Origin: Mycolicibacterium sp. P9-22
GTDB taxonomy: Bacteria; Actinomycetota; Actinomycetes; Mycobacteriales; Mycobacteriaceae
Assembly (NCBI RefSeq): GCF_008329585.1
Contig: NZ_NPKP01000002.1
Coordinates: forward strand, 186,001 to 250,000
Reading direction: 5' to 3'
Length of the DNA stretch: 64,000 nt
The position numbers and the translations under genes are program-made. The stretch's first letter is position 1. Every line of letters begins with the position of its first letter. A model generated the notes under the pieces. That model made no database searches. It was not told the origin of the DNA and saw nothing but the letters and a program-made list of their open reading frames with translations. Below are positions 62,002 through 64,000 of the stretch, in pieces.

Positions 62002-63182
62002 GATGCGCTCCGCCGGGCCTGCGCCTCCAGCACCCGGTCCCGTTCGGCATCGTTGTGCGCCAACGCTACGACGGTGCGCGCCAACATGATCGATCCGTCG
62101 ATGACGGCCTTGTCCGCGCTGGGCCCGGCGGCGGCCGCCGCGAACTGCGGCTGGTGCAGCGAGGCGCCGCCGGCGTCGATGCCCACCACCGGATGGATAC
62201 CCGGCAGCACCTGGGTGACATTGCCCATATCGGTACTCCCCAACGGCAAGGCCGCCTCCAATTCCACCGGCAGCGGATGCCGGCCGTTGCGGATCATCTC
62301 GGCGCGGAACACCTCGGCCAGGAACCGGTCCGGCGCCAGCGCGTCATAGGGCGGCGCGGTTTCCCGGACACCGTGCTCGCAGCCGGTGGCCACCGCGCCG
62401 GACTGGAAACACCCGGCCATCCTGGCCTCCAGCAGGCGCAGGGAATCCATGTCGGTGGCACGCATCGTGTACTTCATCTCGGCATGTGCGGGAATGACAT
62501 TGGTGGCCTGACCGCCGTTGGTGACGATACCGTGCATCATCTGCCCGGGCGCGAGTTGCTGACGCAGCAGCCCGACGGCCACCTGGGCGACGGTGACGGC
62601 GTCGGCGGCGTTGATGCCCAGGTACGGCGCGACGGCGGCGTGCGACTCACGCCCGGTGTAGCTGACGGCGACCTCGGAGAGCGCCAGCGAACGGGCCGCG
62701 GCCATATCGGCGGGCCCCGGGTGCAGCATGACCGCCGCGGCGATATCGTCGAACGTTCCGGCGTTGAGCAGCAACACCTTTCCACCACCGGCCTCCTCGG
62801 CCGGGGTGCCGATGAGCACGACCGTCAGATCCAGTTCGTCGGCCACCTCCGCGAGCGCCAACGCGGTGCCCACCGCCGAGGCGGCGATGATGTTGTGCCC
62901 GCAGGCGTGCCCCATCTCGGGCAACGCATCGTATTCCGCGCAGATGCCGATCACCAGGGAGCCGCTGCCGTACTCGGCACGGAACGCGGTGTCCAGCCCG
63001 CCGGGCGCGGCCTGGATCGCGAACCCACGTTCGGCGACCAGCGCCTGGGTCTTGGCGCAGCTGCGATGCTCGTCGAACGCGAGTTCCGGCTCGGCGTGGA
63101 TATCGTGCGAGAGGGCGACGAGGTCGCCGCGGCGGCGGTTGACGGCGTCCTCGACGATCGACGACGCGCTACCCGGGGACAT
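61998..63182 (-). CDS. amiB1: M20D-family amidohydrolase AmiB1
   Basis: This 394-residue M20 hydrolase has [38 protein letters not shown] (metal site), the catalytic Glu in [11 protein letters not shown] and [18 protein letters not shown]. It resembles p-aminobenzoyl-glutamate hydrolase-type enzymes and M. tuberculosis AmiB1 (Rv3306c). It is the first gene of the amiB1-amiA1 pair. Its ATG is only 18 bp from the divergent deoD start, so its promoter must overlap the deoD coding region. Confidence 0.9.
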   Translation of the reverse strand: MSPGSASSIVEDAVNRRRGDLVALSHDIHAEPELAFDEHRSCAKTQALVAERGFAIQAAPGGLDTAFRAEYGSGSLVIGICAEYDALPEMGHACGHNIIAASAVGTALALAEVADELDLTVVLIGTPAEEAGGGKVLLLNAGTFDDIAAAVMLHPGPADMAAARSLALSEVAVSYTGRESHAAVAPYLGINAADAVTVAQVAVGLLRQQLAPGQMMHGIVTNGGQATNVIPAHAEMKYTMRATDMDSLRLLEARMAGCFQSGAVATGCEHGVRETAPPYDALAPDRFLAEVFRAEMIRNGRHPLPVELEAALPLGSTDMGNVTQVLPGIHPVVGIDAGGASLHQPQFAAAAAGPSADKAVIDGSIMLARTVVALAHNDAERDRVLEAQARRSAS

Positions 63183-63200
63183 CCTGGCAGTATCTCACTC

Positions 63201-63995
63201 GTGTCAGATCCCCAGACGGCCGCCAACGACGCGGCGACCGCGATCAGCGAACAGACCGGGGTGCCCACCCACGACATCGCCGTGGTGCTCGGCTCGGGAT
63301 GGGCGCCGGCGCTGAGTGCGCTGGGCGAGCCGTCGGCCTCTGTGGCGATGGCCGACCTGCCCGGATTCACCCCGCCCACCGCGGCGGGGCATCGCGGTCA
63401 GGTGCATTCGGTCGCGATCGGTACGCGCCGGGTGCTGGTGCTCGTCGGGCGCATCCACGCCTATGAGGGCCACGATCTGCGCCACGTCGTGCATCCGGTG
63501 CGGACCGCGTGCGCCGCCGGAGCGGGAACCGTCATCCTCACCAACGCCGCGGGTGGGTTGCGCCCCGAGTACAACGTCGGCCGGCCAGTGCTGATCAGCG
63601 ATCACCTCAATCTGACGGCCCGCTCCCCGCTGGTCGGCGCGCAGTTCGTCGACCTCGTCGACGCCTACGCCCCTCGCCTGCGCGCGATCGCCCGCGACAT
63701 CGACCCCACGCTGGCCGAGGGTGTCTACGCCGGGCTGCCCGGCCCGCATTACGAGACGCCCGCGGAGATCCGGATGCTGCGCACATTGGGTGCGGATCTG
63801 GTCGGCATGTCCACCGTGCACGAGACGATTGCCGCCCGGGCCGCCGGTGCCGAGGTGCTCGGGGTCTCGCTGGTGACGAATCTGGCCGCAGGCATGACGG
63901 GTCAGCCGCTCAGCCACGACGAGGTGCTGGAGGCGGGCCAGCAGTCGGCGGCCCGGATGGGCGCGCTGCTGGCCGGGGTCATCGCCGCGCTCTGA
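63201..63995 (+). CDS. deoD: Purine nucleoside phosphorylase (trimeric PNP family)
   Basis: This 264-residue phosphorylase has [11 protein letters not shown] (phosphate site), [66 protein letters not shown] (given in part) and [10 protein letters not shown]. The sequence is of the trimeric class I type that splits inosine and guanosine, like M. tuberculosis Rv3307, there named deoD. The start is GTG at 63201, since the longer open frame overlaps amiB1 in antisense. The message may be leaderless given the 18-bp gap. It ends 5 bp from the window edge. Confidence 0.92.
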   Translation: MSDPQTAANDAATAISEQTGVPTHDIAVVLGSGWAPALSALGEPSASVAMADLPGFTPPTAAGHRGQVHSVAIGTRRVLVLVGRIHAYEGHDLRHVVHPVRTACAAGAGTVILTNAAGGLRPEYNVGRPVLISDHLNLTARSPLVGAQFVDLVDAYAPRLRAIARDIDPTLAEGVYAGLPGPHYETPAEIRMLRTLGADLVGMSTVHETIAARAAGAEVLGVSLVTNLAAGMTGQPLSHDEVLEAGQQSAARMGALLAGVIAAL

Positions 63996-64000
63996 GCTAT

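Noticed and set aside
62055..63200. Upstream ~380 codons of the open frame containing deoD
   Set aside because: Antisense to amiB1; PNP similarity begins at the GTG at 63201.

Overview
The window is high-GC actinobacterial DNA and almost certainly comes from a Mycobacterium/Mycolicibacterium species. The main reason is its two ends. The left end reads lrpA - DUF1338 (HglS-type) gene - pcd. The right end reads lhr - nei, then a RluA-type pseudouridine synthase - glpD - lpdA - gamma-glutamylcyclotransferase - amiA1 - amiB1 - deoD. From memory this is the order of M. tuberculosis Rv3291c-Rv3307. Other mycobacterial traits are frequent GTG/TTG starts, 4-base ATGA/GTGA overlaps, a perfect mycobacterial SOS box, a secreted haemophore-like protein, and a DesA3-type desaturase with its reductase. 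No tRNA, rRNA or CRISPR array was seen.

Layout. (1) 1-5064: lysine catabolism (lrpA partial, hglS-like, pcd), then htpG and a perfect hairpin. (2) 5199-6667: a DUF222/HNH (13E12-type) nuclease gene behind an SOS box. (3) 6701-7095: a decayed IS481-type insertion sequence with three iterated repeats. (4) 7096-22436: a 15-kb divergon. The leftward arm is SDR, Rieske oxygenase, LLM monooxygenase, Baeyer-Villiger monooxygenase, TauD-type dioxygenase, SDR and CaiB-type CoA-transferase. The rightward arm is an SMP-30 lactonase-like propeller, GntR, acyl-CoA ligase, SDR, acyl-CoA ligase and SDR. The 158-bp centre carries two GT-N4-AC boxes, each overlapping a possible -10. (5) 22447-31365: small regulator/enzyme units: O-methyltransferase/TetR, an aldo-keto reductase-flavodoxin operon with an XRE regulator, CorA, a beta-lactamase-fold lipoprotein, and a glyoxalase/TetR pair.

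(6) 31386-43501: a second divergon. Leftward it encodes a lipoprotein solute-binding protein, a cytosolic sialidase-fold protein, an SDR, a single polypeptide fusing a four-carbon-acid sugar kinase to a PdxA-type dehydrogenase, and a DeoR regulator. Rightward it encodes two ABC permeases, two ABC ATPases, an aldo-keto reductase and an HpcH/HpaI aldolase. This is the best candidate for an undescribed system: import of a conjugated sugar acid, cytosolic release, phosphorylation and oxidative decarboxylation. (7) 43522-50228: two small secreted proteins, lhr, a membrane protein and nei. (8) 50216-55068: desaturase and reductase with a divergent TetR, an SDR and an FkbM methyltransferase. (9) 55093-63995: conserved core (pseudouridine synthase, glpD, lpdA, GGCT, amiA1, amiB1, deoD). 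It is interrupted by a DUF559 nuclease-like gene lying between the arms of a perfect 33-bp inverted repeat.

About 38 kb (roughly 6.5-44.3 kb) therefore sits as an accessory metabolic block inside a conserved chromosomal neighbourhood, with an IS remnant at its left edge. Start sites were chosen by family homology, Shine-Dalgarno sequence and overlap with the preceding stop. All orthology statements rest on recognition of the sequence, not on a database search.
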